NCBI RefSeq assembly: GCF_000304455.1
Contig: NC_018605.1
Span: forward strand, 790,608 to 854,607
Direction: 5' to 3'
DNA: 64,000 bases
Origin: Cardinium endosymbiont cEper1 of Encarsia pergandiella
GTDB taxonomy: Bacteria; Bacteroidota; Bacteroidia; Cytophagales; Amoebophilaceae
In this document: positions 26,396-34,967 of the stretch, piece after piece
Position numbering within the stretch: position 1 is the stretch's first letter
Layout: every line of letters begins with the position of its first letter
Program-made: the position numbers and the translations under genes
Notes under the pieces: generated by a model
Seen by the model: only the letters and a program-made list of their open reading frames with translations
Told to the model about the DNA's origin: nothing
Database searches by the model: none

Positions 26396-27919
26396 TTAGC
26401 TATAGGCAATCAATGTAGGGTTAAGCGTTTTTTTATTCTTAAAGTGACCAATAGAAAGCTGAACCGATGGTACTATCTTCCCTAATAAAGGGCTATATCC
26501 TATTGTACATGCTACTGTCGGCCATGACATACGGACATGTTCTAATTGTACGCCTACGCCATAGTTGTCTACCCAAGTCTCGTTCAATAGCTGATTGCTT
26601 TGATTGTATAGCCCAATAAAATGGGTAAAGCCAAGACAAACAAAACGGATAGTTTGTATGACAATTGGCTTATGCAAGGTGCTCTGTAACTGCACATTAA
26701 GCCGTCCATAAATAGGTTCTTGCAAACGGTTATCTTGTTCAAGTGGTGCCAATAATTCAGGGTCACGGGGCCGAATGCCTAGTACGCGTTCCTGAGGCAT
26801 CCAGTAACCTATTATATAGTTTATGGCTACAAATTGGCGCGCCCCATTACAGGTTCGTATGGGTGGACCTGAATAGGCCAATATAAATTTAAGTATGGCT
26901 TCTTCTACTGTTTTTTTATATATAAAAGCTCCTGATTCAAAGCTTAAATGCAAATATCTGAAGGTAGGATGGACAATATTTTTAATCCCATTGATGCCTA
27001 CATAGTGCCTGTTATTGCATGCGCCATTTTGGTAGCCATATAGGACTTCTATAGACCCACCGTTGGGTAGCTTTTCTAACACATTCAGTTGGTGCACACC
27101 TCTTATAGTCGTGTACCCATCCGCTACCCATCCTACCTTACCCAAAATAAGTCTATAATTATGGTAAGGATTATGGAGCGTATCCGAAACAGATGGAGAT
27201 GCGCTAAATTGTTTTATATAGCCACTTAGTCCAGTGATCCAATAGTAAGGCAAAGAGGATGTCTTTGCTCGTATAGCGCATAACTTGCCCATCCATAGAT
27301 TCCTGTAATTAAATCCATAGGTATCTTCTACCTGATCGTAAAACTGACCTCCCAAAAAATAATTTCCATGCAGCTTAGGTAATTCATATGTGCATCCGTA
27401 TCCCCATCTTTTTTTTAGAAAAAACTCCTGGGTTAAACCATGTCCATGGCCCCATGCATTATGATGGGTTATGGTAAGCAAAGGTCCCTCATTTAGGTTT
27501 AAGTCAAAGATTATAGGAAATCGATCCTTGGTTTGTATGATTAGGTCCGATAAATGGCTGTTTCCGTTTGCATCAACCACTTTAGGGATAATAGATACAG
27601 TTGAAAAGTAAGGCAGTTCCATTAACCGTTTTTCGATAGATAATAGCATTTTCCGATCAAAAATCGCTCCTGCTTCCAAGTTGATCGCTCTATAAATTAA
27701 TGAAGCATCAGTAGTAGGAGTAAGCCATTTAACCAAACGTAAGCAAGAATATGGCTTAGCACTTATTGGGTCTATAGCACCTGTAGATAAGATGGTTATG
27801 GTTCTAACGGCATAAGAAACAGGGGTAAAATCGCTGGCCTCTACCTTATATAGTACAGAAAAAGCAAGTGCCAGTCTAACGGTTAAACTTATATATTGAC
27901 TTCTATATTTTTTACCCAT
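26396..27919 (-). CDS. Omp85/BamA-like outer-membrane protein (short form)
   Basis: 507 residues. A signal segment (residues 8-28) is followed by one POTRA-like unit (LIYRAINLEAGAIFDRKML, then LMELPYFSTVSIIP). After residue 140 it becomes a beta-barrel rich in Tyr, Trp and Gly, with alternating strands to the end. It is much shorter than BamA (about 800 residues with five POTRA units) and resembles the small BamA/TamA-type or surface-antigen proteins of Bacteroidetes. Likely in the outer membrane, in protein or lipid transport. There is no partner gene nearby. Confidence 0.65.
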   Translation of the reverse strand: MGKKYRSQYISLTVRLALAFSVLYKVEASDFTPVSYAVRTITILSTGAIDPISAKPYSCLRLVKWLTPTTDASLIYRAINLEAGAIFDRKMLLSIEKRLMELPYFSTVSIIPKVVDANGNSHLSDLIIQTKDRFPIIFDLNLNEGPLLTITHHNAWGHGHGLTQEFFLKKRWGYGCTYELPKLHGNYFLGGQFYDQVEDTYGFNYRNLWMGKLCAIRAKTSSLPYYWITGLSGYIKQFSASPSVSDTLHNPYHNYRLILGKVGWVADGYTTIRGVHQLNVLEKLPNGGSIEVLYGYQNGACNNRHYVGINGIKNIVHPTFRYLHLSFESGAFIYKKTVEEAILKFILAYSGPPIRTCNGARQFVAINYIIGYWMPQERVLGIRPRDPELLAPLEQDNRLQEPIYGRLNVQLQSTLHKPIVIQTIRFVCLGFTHFIGLYNQSNQLLNETWVDNYGVGVQLEHVRMSWPTVACTIGYSPLLGKIVPSVQLSIGHFKNKKTLNPTLIAYS

Positions 27920-28062
27920 CGATAGAACCCATTTAAAATATTATTGCCCTGTATGTACAGTGGTCGATATAAATCAAATCTAGGCTAAGAGGTTATGTAC
28001 AGCATAACACCTTATTACCTAGAAATGACTACCACAATCACCTAAAATCGGTAAGATATTGA

Positions 28063-28284
28063 TCAATATTCATCTTCATTAAAAATGAAATCATCACCCG
28101 TTGGATAGTCGGGCCATATTTCTTCAATAGATGTATATGGATAATCGTCGTCATCCAATTCCTCTAGATTTCTAATGACTTCAAAAGGGGCGCCTGACCG
28201 TTTGGCATAGTCTATTAATTCATCCTTAGTGGCTGGCCAAGGGGCGTCTTCTAAATGCGATACCAGTTCAAGTGTCCAATACAT
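28063..28284 (-). CDS. DUF2795-containing small acidic protein
   Basis: 73 residues from ATG 28284 (MYWTLELVSHLEDAPWPA). An upstream in-frame ATG at 28323 would add a hydrophobic leader that does not belong to the family. It carries TKDELIDYAKRSGAP and the acidic end SIEEIWPDYPTGDDFIF, which I recognise from a small protein highly conserved in Bacteroidetes. Its function is not known to me. It has no Cys or membrane segment. Confidence 0.85.
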   Translation of the reverse strand: MYWTLELVSHLEDAPWPATKDELIDYAKRSGAPFEVIRNLEELDDDDYPYTSIEEIWPDYPTGDDFIFNEDEY

Positions 28285-28487
28285 AATACAAAAAATAAAA
28301 AATAAATTAAATTTAAGCAGCATTGGTAGGTTTTAAACCAAGCTTTAAGCAGCCAAAAATAGAGTAATTTCTAAATTTATACAAGCAACTTTCTCTATGA
28401 TCGCTGTTGCTATTTATTATTTAATTTTTGTTATCTTAATTTTAAGGCTAAAGCATTGAATTATATAATATAAATTATTGATTTTAG

Positions 28488-29711
28488 ATGCAAATTTCTT
28501 TTTTTATTGCCAAACGTTACGTTAAAAAACAGAGCAAAATCACACTAATATATAGGTTATCCAGACTTGCTTGTTACAGCATGGTATTGAGTACGGCTAT
28601 TTTATTACTCGTATTAGCTACTATGAACGGCATGCAAAAGCTATTATCCGCTTTATTTTATACCTATACACCTGCATTAAAAATAGAATGCCAAACAGGA
28701 AAAACATTTTTATCTAATAAAGAGTTAAAAAAACAAATTATGGATGTTGCTGGTGTAACCGATATAGTAGAAGTATTAGAAGTGACTGCACTCATGCGTT
28801 TGCTTGATCACCAAGCTATTGTAACCATTAAAGGCGTTTCGAATAATTTTACAATAAGTGATTTTTATAAAAATTCCAAGCGTATGGATGGGGTTGCTTT
28901 CTTAGGAGATGATAGGGCTAAAGCTATCGCAGGCATAGGCGTTGCTCAATTTGTACAATGGACTACTCATAACAATAAGGTAGAGGTTTTTTATCCAAAT
29001 CAGAATGGCCACCATCTTAATAAGCCCTATAAGCGTACCACTTTAGAGATAGATGGCCTCTTCTCTATAGCGCCTTCAATAGATTGCAAATATATCATTG
29101 CGCCTATTCGCTTCGTGGAAGGATTGACCAATGGCTTAAAGAAACGTACGCATTGGGAAGTGGTCATAGAAGCTACATCTGAGGTTCAAAATATGCAAAT
29201 AAACATAGAAAAACTACTGCCAAATGGCTATAAAGTAACCAATCAAACTGAACAAAATGCAACACGACGTAGGGCTATTTTCATTGAACGGCTTTCCGTT
29301 TGCTTTATTTTTGCTTTGGTATTGCTTTTAGCTTCACTGCATATTTTCTTTATGCTATGCATGTCCATACTACAAAAGCAAAAAAACATTGCAATACTTG
29401 TTTCATTAGGCGCTACGCCACGAGAAATAGGTAAAATTTTTTTCTACAATGGAATGCTAGTAGCCTTGAAGGGTATCCTATACGGCCTTATGCTTGGTTG
29501 GGGATTAAGCTTTTTGCAGCAAAAGTTTGGGATCGTTACTTTCACTAAAACAAGCCATAGGGTGGCTTACCCTGTAGAAATCCATGCGTTCGATTGCGTA
29601 TACACCACTATTGTAACCATTTTATTTAGTTTATTGGCTACGCTTTGGCCGGTCAAACGAGCCATACAATTAGCGAAAAAATCACTAGATGGCATCCCTG
29701 CAGTCCAATAA
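28488..29711 (+). CDS. LolC/LolE-type ABC transporter permease (FtsX family)
   Basis: 407 residues, with an N-terminal membrane segment (residues 27-48, SMVLSTAILLLVLATMNGM), a large periplasmic domain of about 220 residues, and three C-terminal membrane segments from about 268 to 400. The sequence MQISFFIAKRYVKKQSK is the usual start of Bacteroidetes LolC/E permeases, which extract lipoproteins from the inner membrane together with LolD. No LolD is in the window. It is probably monocistronic; murF follows after 86 bases. Confidence 0.85.
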   Translation: MQISFFIAKRYVKKQSKITLIYRLSRLACYSMVLSTAILLLVLATMNGMQKLLSALFYTYTPALKIECQTGKTFLSNKELKKQIMDVAGVTDIVEVLEVTALMRLLDHQAIVTIKGVSNNFTISDFYKNSKRMDGVAFLGDDRAKAIAGIGVAQFVQWTTHNNKVEVFYPNQNGHHLNKPYKRTTLEIDGLFSIAPSIDCKYIIAPIRFVEGLTNGLKKRTHWEVVIEATSEVQNMQINIEKLLPNGYKVTNQTEQNATRRRAIFIERLSVCFIFALVLLLASLHIFFMLCMSILQKQKNIAILVSLGATPREIGKIFFYNGMLVALKGILYGLMLGWGLSFLQQKFGIVTFTKTSHRVAYPVEIHAFDCVYTTIVTILFSLLATLWPVKRAIQLAKKSLDGIPAVQ

Positions 29712-29797
29712 ATTGTTCTGTCGCGTTGTGTGTCGTAGATAGACATAGTGGAATGATTTTTACTGTCTGTAAGATCAAATCTTGACTTCTATAATCT

Positions 29798-31108
29798 ATG
29801 GTTGCTATAGAAACCCTTTATCAGAAATATCTAACAGCGCGGTCTGTCACCACAGATAGCCGCTATTTTGCACCAGGTGCACTTTTTTTTGCCATTCGGG
29901 GCCCTCACTTTAATGGGAATGCTTTTGCTGCAGAAGCGCTAGCAAAAGGCGCCTGTTATGTAATTATAGATGATCCTGCCTATGCGAAGCCATCATCTGC
30001 TTATATCTTAGTTAAGGATAGTCTTGCTACGCTTATCCAATTGGCTGGTTACCATAGGGCTCAATATAGTCCTCTTTTTCCAGTTATAGCCATAACGGGC
30101 TCTTACGGTAAAACCACTACCAAAGAGCTTATCTATCACACCTTGCGGACCACTTACAGAACAGTAGCCACCAAAGGCAACTTAAATACCGCTATTGGAG
30201 TCGCTTTAACGATTTTGTCCCTACAACAGAATACACAAATAGCAGTTATAGAAATGGGTGCTACCCAATTAGGTGATATTACTTTATGTTGCAACCTAGC
30301 ACGACCTACACATGGTATGATTACCGCTATTGGAGCTGCTCATCTTGAAGGATTTGGGAGTATAAAAGGTGTTATCCAAGGCAAAGGCGAGTTATATGAT
30401 TATCTATATAATACAGGTGGTACTGTTTTTTTGAACACCTTAATGCCTCTATTGTCTAGAATAAGCAGACCATTTAATCAACCAATTACCTATCCCCAAC
30501 CCAGTGACTTTGCACCACTGGAGTTGGTTGGTGAGAAGCCCTACCTACATTGTAAAACCTCAGAAGGGGAGATTTTTGCGACCCATTTATTGGGGAAAGC
30601 CCATATACACAATATAGCAGCAGCGCTCTGTGTAGCCAAATACTTTAATGTACCTACTGCAACAGCCCACGCAGCCATTCAAGCTTATGTTCCTACCAAT
30701 CAACGGATGCAATTAGTGATTAAAGGAAGCAATCAATTAATTATAGATAGCTACAATGCCAGTCCTGCTTCTGTTCAAACGGCTCTTGATGCATTGTTGC
30801 AATTAAAGGTACCATACCGTATCGTTATATTAGGTGATATGACTGATTTAGGCAGTCAGACTACTGCTTGGCATAACAAAGTGGTTGAACAGCTTTGCCA
30901 ACCCCATTATGATCGCGTACTACTATGTGGTCCTTTTTTAACCCTTGCAGCCCACCAACGACCCCATACGAAAATGTACTGTTTTCCCAATAAAGAAACA
31001 TTGGCGGTCTATTTAGATAGACATACCTTTGAACATAGTGGTATTTTATTAAAAGCAGCCCATAATCTAGCTATGCATACACTGGCAGAACGGTTAAAAG
31101 AGCCATAG
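29798..31108 (+). CDS. murF: UDP-N-acetylmuramoyl-tripeptide--D-alanyl-D-alanine ligase
   Basis: 436 residues. MurF adds D-Ala-D-Ala to the peptidoglycan precursor. The N-terminal substrate domain shows TTDSRYFAPGALFFAIRG. The ATP-binding GSYGKTTTKE lies near residues 101-110. Further motifs are TKGNLNTAIG, EMGATQLGDI, and in the C-terminal domain IDSYNASPASVQ and ILGDMTDLG. Length is normal. With mltG and the FtsW/RodA gene it indicates that a peptidoglycan pathway is at least partly kept. Confidence 0.94.
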   Translation: MVAIETLYQKYLTARSVTTDSRYFAPGALFFAIRGPHFNGNAFAAEALAKGACYVIIDDPAYAKPSSAYILVKDSLATLIQLAGYHRAQYSPLFPVIAITGSYGKTTTKELIYHTLRTTYRTVATKGNLNTAIGVALTILSLQQNTQIAVIEMGATQLGDITLCCNLARPTHGMITAIGAAHLEGFGSIKGVIQGKGELYDYLYNTGGTVFLNTLMPLLSRISRPFNQPITYPQPSDFAPLELVGEKPYLHCKTSEGEIFATHLLGKAHIHNIAAALCVAKYFNVPTATAHAAIQAYVPTNQRMQLVIKGSNQLIIDSYNASPASVQTALDALLQLKVPYRIVILGDMTDLGSQTTAWHNKVVEQLCQPHYDRVLLCGPFLTLAAHQRPHTKMYCFPNKETLAVYLDRHTFEHSGILLKAAHNLAMHTLAERLKEP

Positions 31109-31218
31109 ACCACTTAAAATTATCTTATATCGAATTCAGGCTATTTTTTATAAATTACATGCACGTTTTTACTATAATTTCACTAAATTTACTTAGTTTA
31201 ATAGGTAAGGCGCTATAG

Positions 31219-31307
31219 GGATAGGTGGGTGAGTGGCTTAAACCAGCAGTTTGCTAAACTGCGGTATGGATTATTCTGTACCGGGGGTTCGAATCCCCCC
31301 CTATCCG
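31219..31307 (+). tRNA. tRNA-Ser (anticodon GCT)
   Basis: Acceptor GGATAGG pairs with CCTATCC. Anticodon stem GCAGT/ACTGC with loop TTGCTAA gives anticodon GCT. A long variable arm (GTATGGATTATTCTGTAC) and T arm GGGGGTTCGAATCCCCC complete a class II tRNA. First of a three-tRNA group. Confidence 0.94.
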
Positions 31308-31329
31308 CTTTTTATTTCGCTTGTAGATT

Positions 31330-31404
31330 CGGGGCGTAGCGTAGCTCGGTTATCGCGTCTGCTTTGGGAGCAGAAGGTCGCAGGTTCGAATCCTGCCGCC
31401 CCGA
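31330..31404 (+). tRNA. tRNA-Pro (anticodon TGG)
   Basis: Acceptor CGGGGCG pairs with CGCCCCG, the C1-G72 pair being usual for bacterial tRNA-Pro. Anticodon stem TCTGC/GCAGA with loop TTTGGGA gives anticodon TGG. T arm GCAGGTTCGAATCCTGC. It lies 22 bases after tRNA-Ser. Confidence 0.95.
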
Positions 31405-31513
31405 CTGACAAGTCTAAATATCAACTAACTTCATGTAGCTTCTTTTTCATTTAGCTGCTATCTGTTTAGTACGGGAACGTTGCCAAGTAACTAAACTAAA
31501 TAAATACATTTTA

Positions 31514-31586
31514 GGTTCCGTAGCTCAATGGATAGAGCAACTGCCTTCTAAGCAGTAGGGTGAAGGTTCGAGTCCTTCCGGTACCA
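31514..31586 (+). tRNA. tRNA-Arg (anticodon TCT)
   Basis: Anticodon stem ACTGC/GCAGT with loop CTTCTAA gives anticodon TCT. T arm GAAGGTTCGAGTCCTTC. The acceptor GGTTCCG against CGGTACC has a T-T mismatch at pair 4-69; the other six pairs form. It is followed after 14 bases by the end of an IS6-type element. Confidence 0.9.
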
Positions 31587-31600
31587 CTCTGTAAGGTTTT

Positions 31601-32361
31601 GGCTTTGTAGCGTCTGTATTTAATTTTGTATAGTTGTCTCCCTTGTCTTGAATTTTGGATATTATTCGGCCATAAGTTTAGCAAAGTTCTCAAAAGTAGA
31701 TACCTGTTTTTTAGATCCGATTAATTGTCCTTTTTGAATGATTCTAATATTTTCTATTCCTGTAATGGTAATGTTAGCTGAATGGAAACTTTTAAATCCC
31801 AACATAGGTTTTATCCGTTTTTTGATAAACCTATGATCTTGTTCGACTCTATTGTTCAAATATTTATTTTGAAATATTTGAATCTTGTGACCTTGATCTA
31901 TTTCTGTATTTAAAGCACCAAGCGCAGATTTATTACTACCGCTTTTGTCAATTACCACTTTGTATGGAGTGTTATTATCTTTGATAGCCTTACGAAAAAA
32001 AGAAAGAGCTAAAGACTTATCTCTACGTTCACTTAGAAAAAAATCAACTGTATCTCCATAACGATCTACTGCTCTATATAAATAAATCCACTTACCATTT
32101 AGTTTGACGTAAGTTTCATCCATTCTCCAGCTACTACCAACTGGGCGTTTTCTTTTTCTTACTTCTTGATCTATGAGTAGAATGAACTTAATGACCCACC
32201 TTTGTAAAGTAGAATGGTCAATCTTTGCGCCTCTCATATGCATCATTTCTTCCAAGTCTCTATAGCTTAAAGAAAAACGACATTTCATATATACAAAACA
32301 TTTTAGTCAATTTTTGACCAAAATTAAATAACCGCTCCCTTAAAACAAACGCGACAGAACC
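31601..32361 (-). mobile_element. IS6-family insertion sequence, decayed
   Basis: About 760 bases bounded by diverged terminal inverted repeats: the left end reads GGCTTTGTAGCGTCTGTATT and the right end, on the minus strand, reads GGTTCTGTCGCGTTTGTTTT. The transposase inside is truncated at its N-terminus. The end sequence is shared with the remnant at 63142. No clean target duplication is visible. It has inserted directly after tRNA-Arg. Confidence 0.75.
31662..32288 (-). pseudogene. IS6-family (IS26-like) transposase, N-terminally deleted
   Basis: 208 residues with the DDE core of IS6 transposases: SYRDLEEMMHMRG and DHSTLQRWV (N-terminal helix-turn-helix), WRMDETYVKLNGKW (first Asp), VVIDKSGSN (second Asp), and NNRVEQDHRFIKKR (Glu). 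Normal IS6 transposases have 20-30 more residues before SYRDLEEM. Just upstream, the conserved start ATGTTT is followed within a few bases by a frame shift and an internal ATG, so an N-terminal segment has been deleted. The catalytic triad remains. Probably inactive. Confidence 0.8.
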
Positions 32362-32599
32362 AAGCCGAAGAGGTTAAACAGATGATGAATTGAAAAAATC
32401 CTTTGAAAGTTTTATATTTAGGATTTGTTGCTAACCCCGTTGCAAAATGCACATAGCATTTCCCCTTAATAAATGATCGTTCGCATACAACGCAGCAACT
32501 AAATACAAGGTTAGGTTATATACCTAAAAAATATATCTATTTGTATCGTGATACATTAGATATATAGATCAACTTTAATCCAAATTATCTATATCATTT
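32362..32599. other. Intergenic, no gene seen
   Basis: About 240 bases between the IS6 element and the carrier-like gene. No repeat, RNA or gene recognised. Confidence 0.4.
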
Positions 32600-33364
32600 A
32601 TGGCTATGCAGCATAATACACTTTTATATCACTTTTTTTTTGATCCACTTGCACATGGTATAGTCTGCATGATGGTAGCTTATCTAGTAGCACCTGCCCA
32701 ATTTATAAAAGTAGTCCACCAAGAAACGGGCGAATCCTATACCTCTATTATTAATAGATGTATACATAGTAGAAACATTAAATTGTTTTTTTCAGGTGCC
32801 CATATTTATGCATTTCGACAGGTTATAGCCGCTTTATCCTTTGGACTTTCCCAATGGCTCTTCCTTTGCTCTATTAACTATTATCCAATAACCTATTGTA
32901 CCTTATTAGTTAGCTGGGAATCCTTCTTAGCGGGAATAGTTGAAACAATTGTCACTGTATACAGCGAAACAAAAGAAATTGCTGCCAATAAAGGTGATTT
33001 TATCAAACGAAAAGAAAGGATTATGGATATTTTTACGCCTGTTCTTTTAAGAAATATAATAAGTGCCTCACCATGTATATTAGCTTATGCGCTTACAAAG
33101 CATATAAGCGGAATAGGCATCAATATAATGGTGAATACTTTATTGGGTATAGCTGCATCTGCTTTAACCATTCCTTTTGATCTAATCGCCACACAAAATT
33201 GTGGTGCAGAGGTGCGTATGACTTGGATAGGTCGCTTAAAACATAACATTACAGTAGAAAAGAACTTTTTTGCCATCTTTAATGGATTAAGCATGCGCAT
33301 TTTGCAAATCGTTCCCTATTCTATTGCCCACGGTCTTGTAATGCTTTTATTGAGCAAATTTTAG
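32600..33364 (+). CDS. Mitochondrial-carrier-like membrane protein (three repeats)
   Basis: 254 residues. It appears to consist of three repeats of about 80 residues, each with two membrane helices, in the pattern of the eukaryotic mitochondrial carrier family. Repeat 1 has PAQFIK (32-37) then NIKLFFSGAHIYAFRQVIAA. Repeat 2 has VETIVTVY (114-121) then VLLRNIISASPCILAYAL. Repeat 3 has PFDLIATQ (192-199) then NFFAIFNGLSMRILQIVPYS. These correspond to the carrier signature Px[DE]xx[KR]x[RQ] followed by G-L-x-x-L-x-R-G and R-x-x-P-x-x-A, in weakened form. Bacterial members are very rare (Legionella LncP is one known). The next gene, 68 bases on, is an ADP/ATP translocase of an unrelated fold. Transport substrate unknown. 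The call is from patterns only. Confidence 0.6.
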   Translation: MAMQHNTLLYHFFFDPLAHGIVCMMVAYLVAPAQFIKVVHQETGESYTSIINRCIHSRNIKLFFSGAHIYAFRQVIAALSFGLSQWLFLCSINYYPITYCTLLVSWESFLAGIVETIVTVYSETKEIAANKGDFIKRKERIMDIFTPVLLRNIISASPCILAYALTKHISGIGINIMVNTLLGIAASALTIPFDLIATQNCGAEVRMTWIGRLKHNITVEKNFFAIFNGLSMRILQIVPYSIAHGLVMLLLSKF

Positions 33365-33432
33365 AGATTACCGTCCATCTGCGACACCAAGATTTTAATC
33401 TGTGCAATACATTTAAAAACCTAAAAATCAAT

Positions 33433-34944
33433 ATGAAAGAAGCAATCGCCTTATTAAAAAATTCGTATGCTACGCGCTGGCCTATTAAAAGCAGTAGGCT
33501 AAAAAAAAATTTTTCTATGGCCATCTTAATGTTTCTTATTCTACTGAATCAAAATTTAATTCGTGGCATAAAAGACAGTCTTGTCGTTACCTTAATAGGA
33601 GCAGAGGTATTGAGTTTTATCAAACTATTTATTGAAATGCCTGCAGGGATGGTATTTGTAGTGATTTATACTCTCTTATGTAATAAGACAACCACAGAAA
33701 AGATCTTTAGAGGGATTATACTTTTTTTTCTCTTTTTTTTCATCCTATTTGGCTTTTTTTTATTCCCTTATCAAGCGCTATTACACCCTGATCCTTGTAT
33801 GGTAGATGGTTATATTAAGCTCCATCCCCATTTTAAATGGTTTTTTATGATGTGGGGAAAATGGACCTTGGTACTTTTCTATGTAATGGGTGAACTTTGG
33901 CCTATGATTGTTTTTACTTTATTATATTGGCAGCTGGCCAATACCATAACTAAAACAGAAGAAGCAAACCGGGTTTACTTTTTTTGGAATTTGGTTGGAC
34001 AAGCTAATCTACTTATTTCCAGCAGTATTATGGTTTACTTTTCTCGTAGTGATCATGTTTTATTGCCCTTTCTAAGGGTACGTAAAACAGAAATAGAACT
34101 GAAAATAGCTGCTCTTATGGTGGTTATTATGCTCTTGTGTCTCTTTATACTATTTGTACACAAATATATTGAAAAGCATATCATCTATGGTAAAGCGGTG
34201 CCCCTTCGCATAAAGACCAAACTACAATTGGGTCTCTATGAAAGTTTTAAAGTAGTGGCCAAGTCTAAATACCTCGGCTTAATCTGTATATTGATGATTT
34301 CTTACTCCACAGTGGTTCATTTAATAGAAGGACTCTGGCTCCATGAAACCAGTCTTTTTTATAAAAAAAACCCTACAAATTTTATTAATTATCAAGGAAA
34401 AGTTTTATTCTGGACAGGCATTTGCACGCTTACTTGTTCTTGCTTCGGCAATACAATTATTCGGAAACTAAGTTGGCTAGGTGCATCACTGGTTACACCT
34501 ATTACAACACTGGCAGTGGGCAGCTTGTTTTTCCTTTTTACAATAGCGACGAATTTGAATTTTTTACCAGAGACTATAATCGGTATATCCACTTTAACCA
34601 TTATTATAGCTATAGGTGGTCTACAAAATGTATTGGCTAAAGGGGCTAAATATGCTTTGTTTGATGCAACCAAAGAGATGTTATACATTCCTTTAGACCG
34701 TGAGATGGGTACAAAAGGCAAAGCAGCAGTGGATATACTAGGTAGCAAAATAGGAAAATCTGTAGGTGCGATTGTACAAGTCATTAGTTATACCATTTTT
34801 GCTACGGCACAACCCAATCAACTGGCACCATTTTCAATGGTATTATTTATCTTAATTTGCATCACTTGGATTGCAGCAGTAGCCATGCTCTCAAAAAAAT
34901 ACCATAGACTAATAAAAAAGTCCGATTACCCTACTTTTAACTAA
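33433..34944 (+). CDS. tlc: ADP/ATP translocase (Tlc/NTT nucleotide transporter)
   Basis: 503 residues with about 12 membrane segments, of the nucleotide-transporter family used by intracellular bacteria and plastids to exchange host ATP for ADP or to import nucleotides. Family segments include IRGIKDSLVVTLIGAEVLSF, IEMPAGMVFVVIY, ELWPMIVFTLLYWQLANTIT (near residues 156-175) and the DATKEMLYIPLDREMGTKGKAA motif near residue 415. This gene is the strongest single sign that the organism lives inside eukaryotic cells. Paralogues often differ in substrate, so ATP/ADP exchange is assumed rather than shown. Confidence 0.93.
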   Translation: MKEAIALLKNSYATRWPIKSSRLKKNFSMAILMFLILLNQNLIRGIKDSLVVTLIGAEVLSFIKLFIEMPAGMVFVVIYTLLCNKTTTEKIFRGIILFFLFFFILFGFFLFPYQALLHPDPCMVDGYIKLHPHFKWFFMMWGKWTLVLFYVMGELWPMIVFTLLYWQLANTITKTEEANRVYFFWNLVGQANLLISSSIMVYFSRSDHVLLPFLRVRKTEIELKIAALMVVIMLLCLFILFVHKYIEKHIIYGKAVPLRIKTKLQLGLYESFKVVAKSKYLGLICILMISYSTVVHLIEGLWLHETSLFYKKNPTNFINYQGKVLFWTGICTLTCSCFGNTIIRKLSWLGASLVTPITTLAVGSLFFLFTIATNLNFLPETIIGISTLTIIIAIGGLQNVLAKGAKYALFDATKEMLYIPLDREMGTKGKAAVDILGSKIGKSVGAIVQVISYTIFATAQPNQLAPFSMVLFILICITWIAAVAMLSKKYHRLIKKSDYPTFN

Positions 34945-34967
34945 GTGGAGGATATAGTCGATTAACT

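Noticed and set aside
28285-28323. Hydrophobic leader on the DUF2795 protein
   Set aside because: The conserved family start MYWTLEL lies at 28284; the extension is AT-rich leader DNA.
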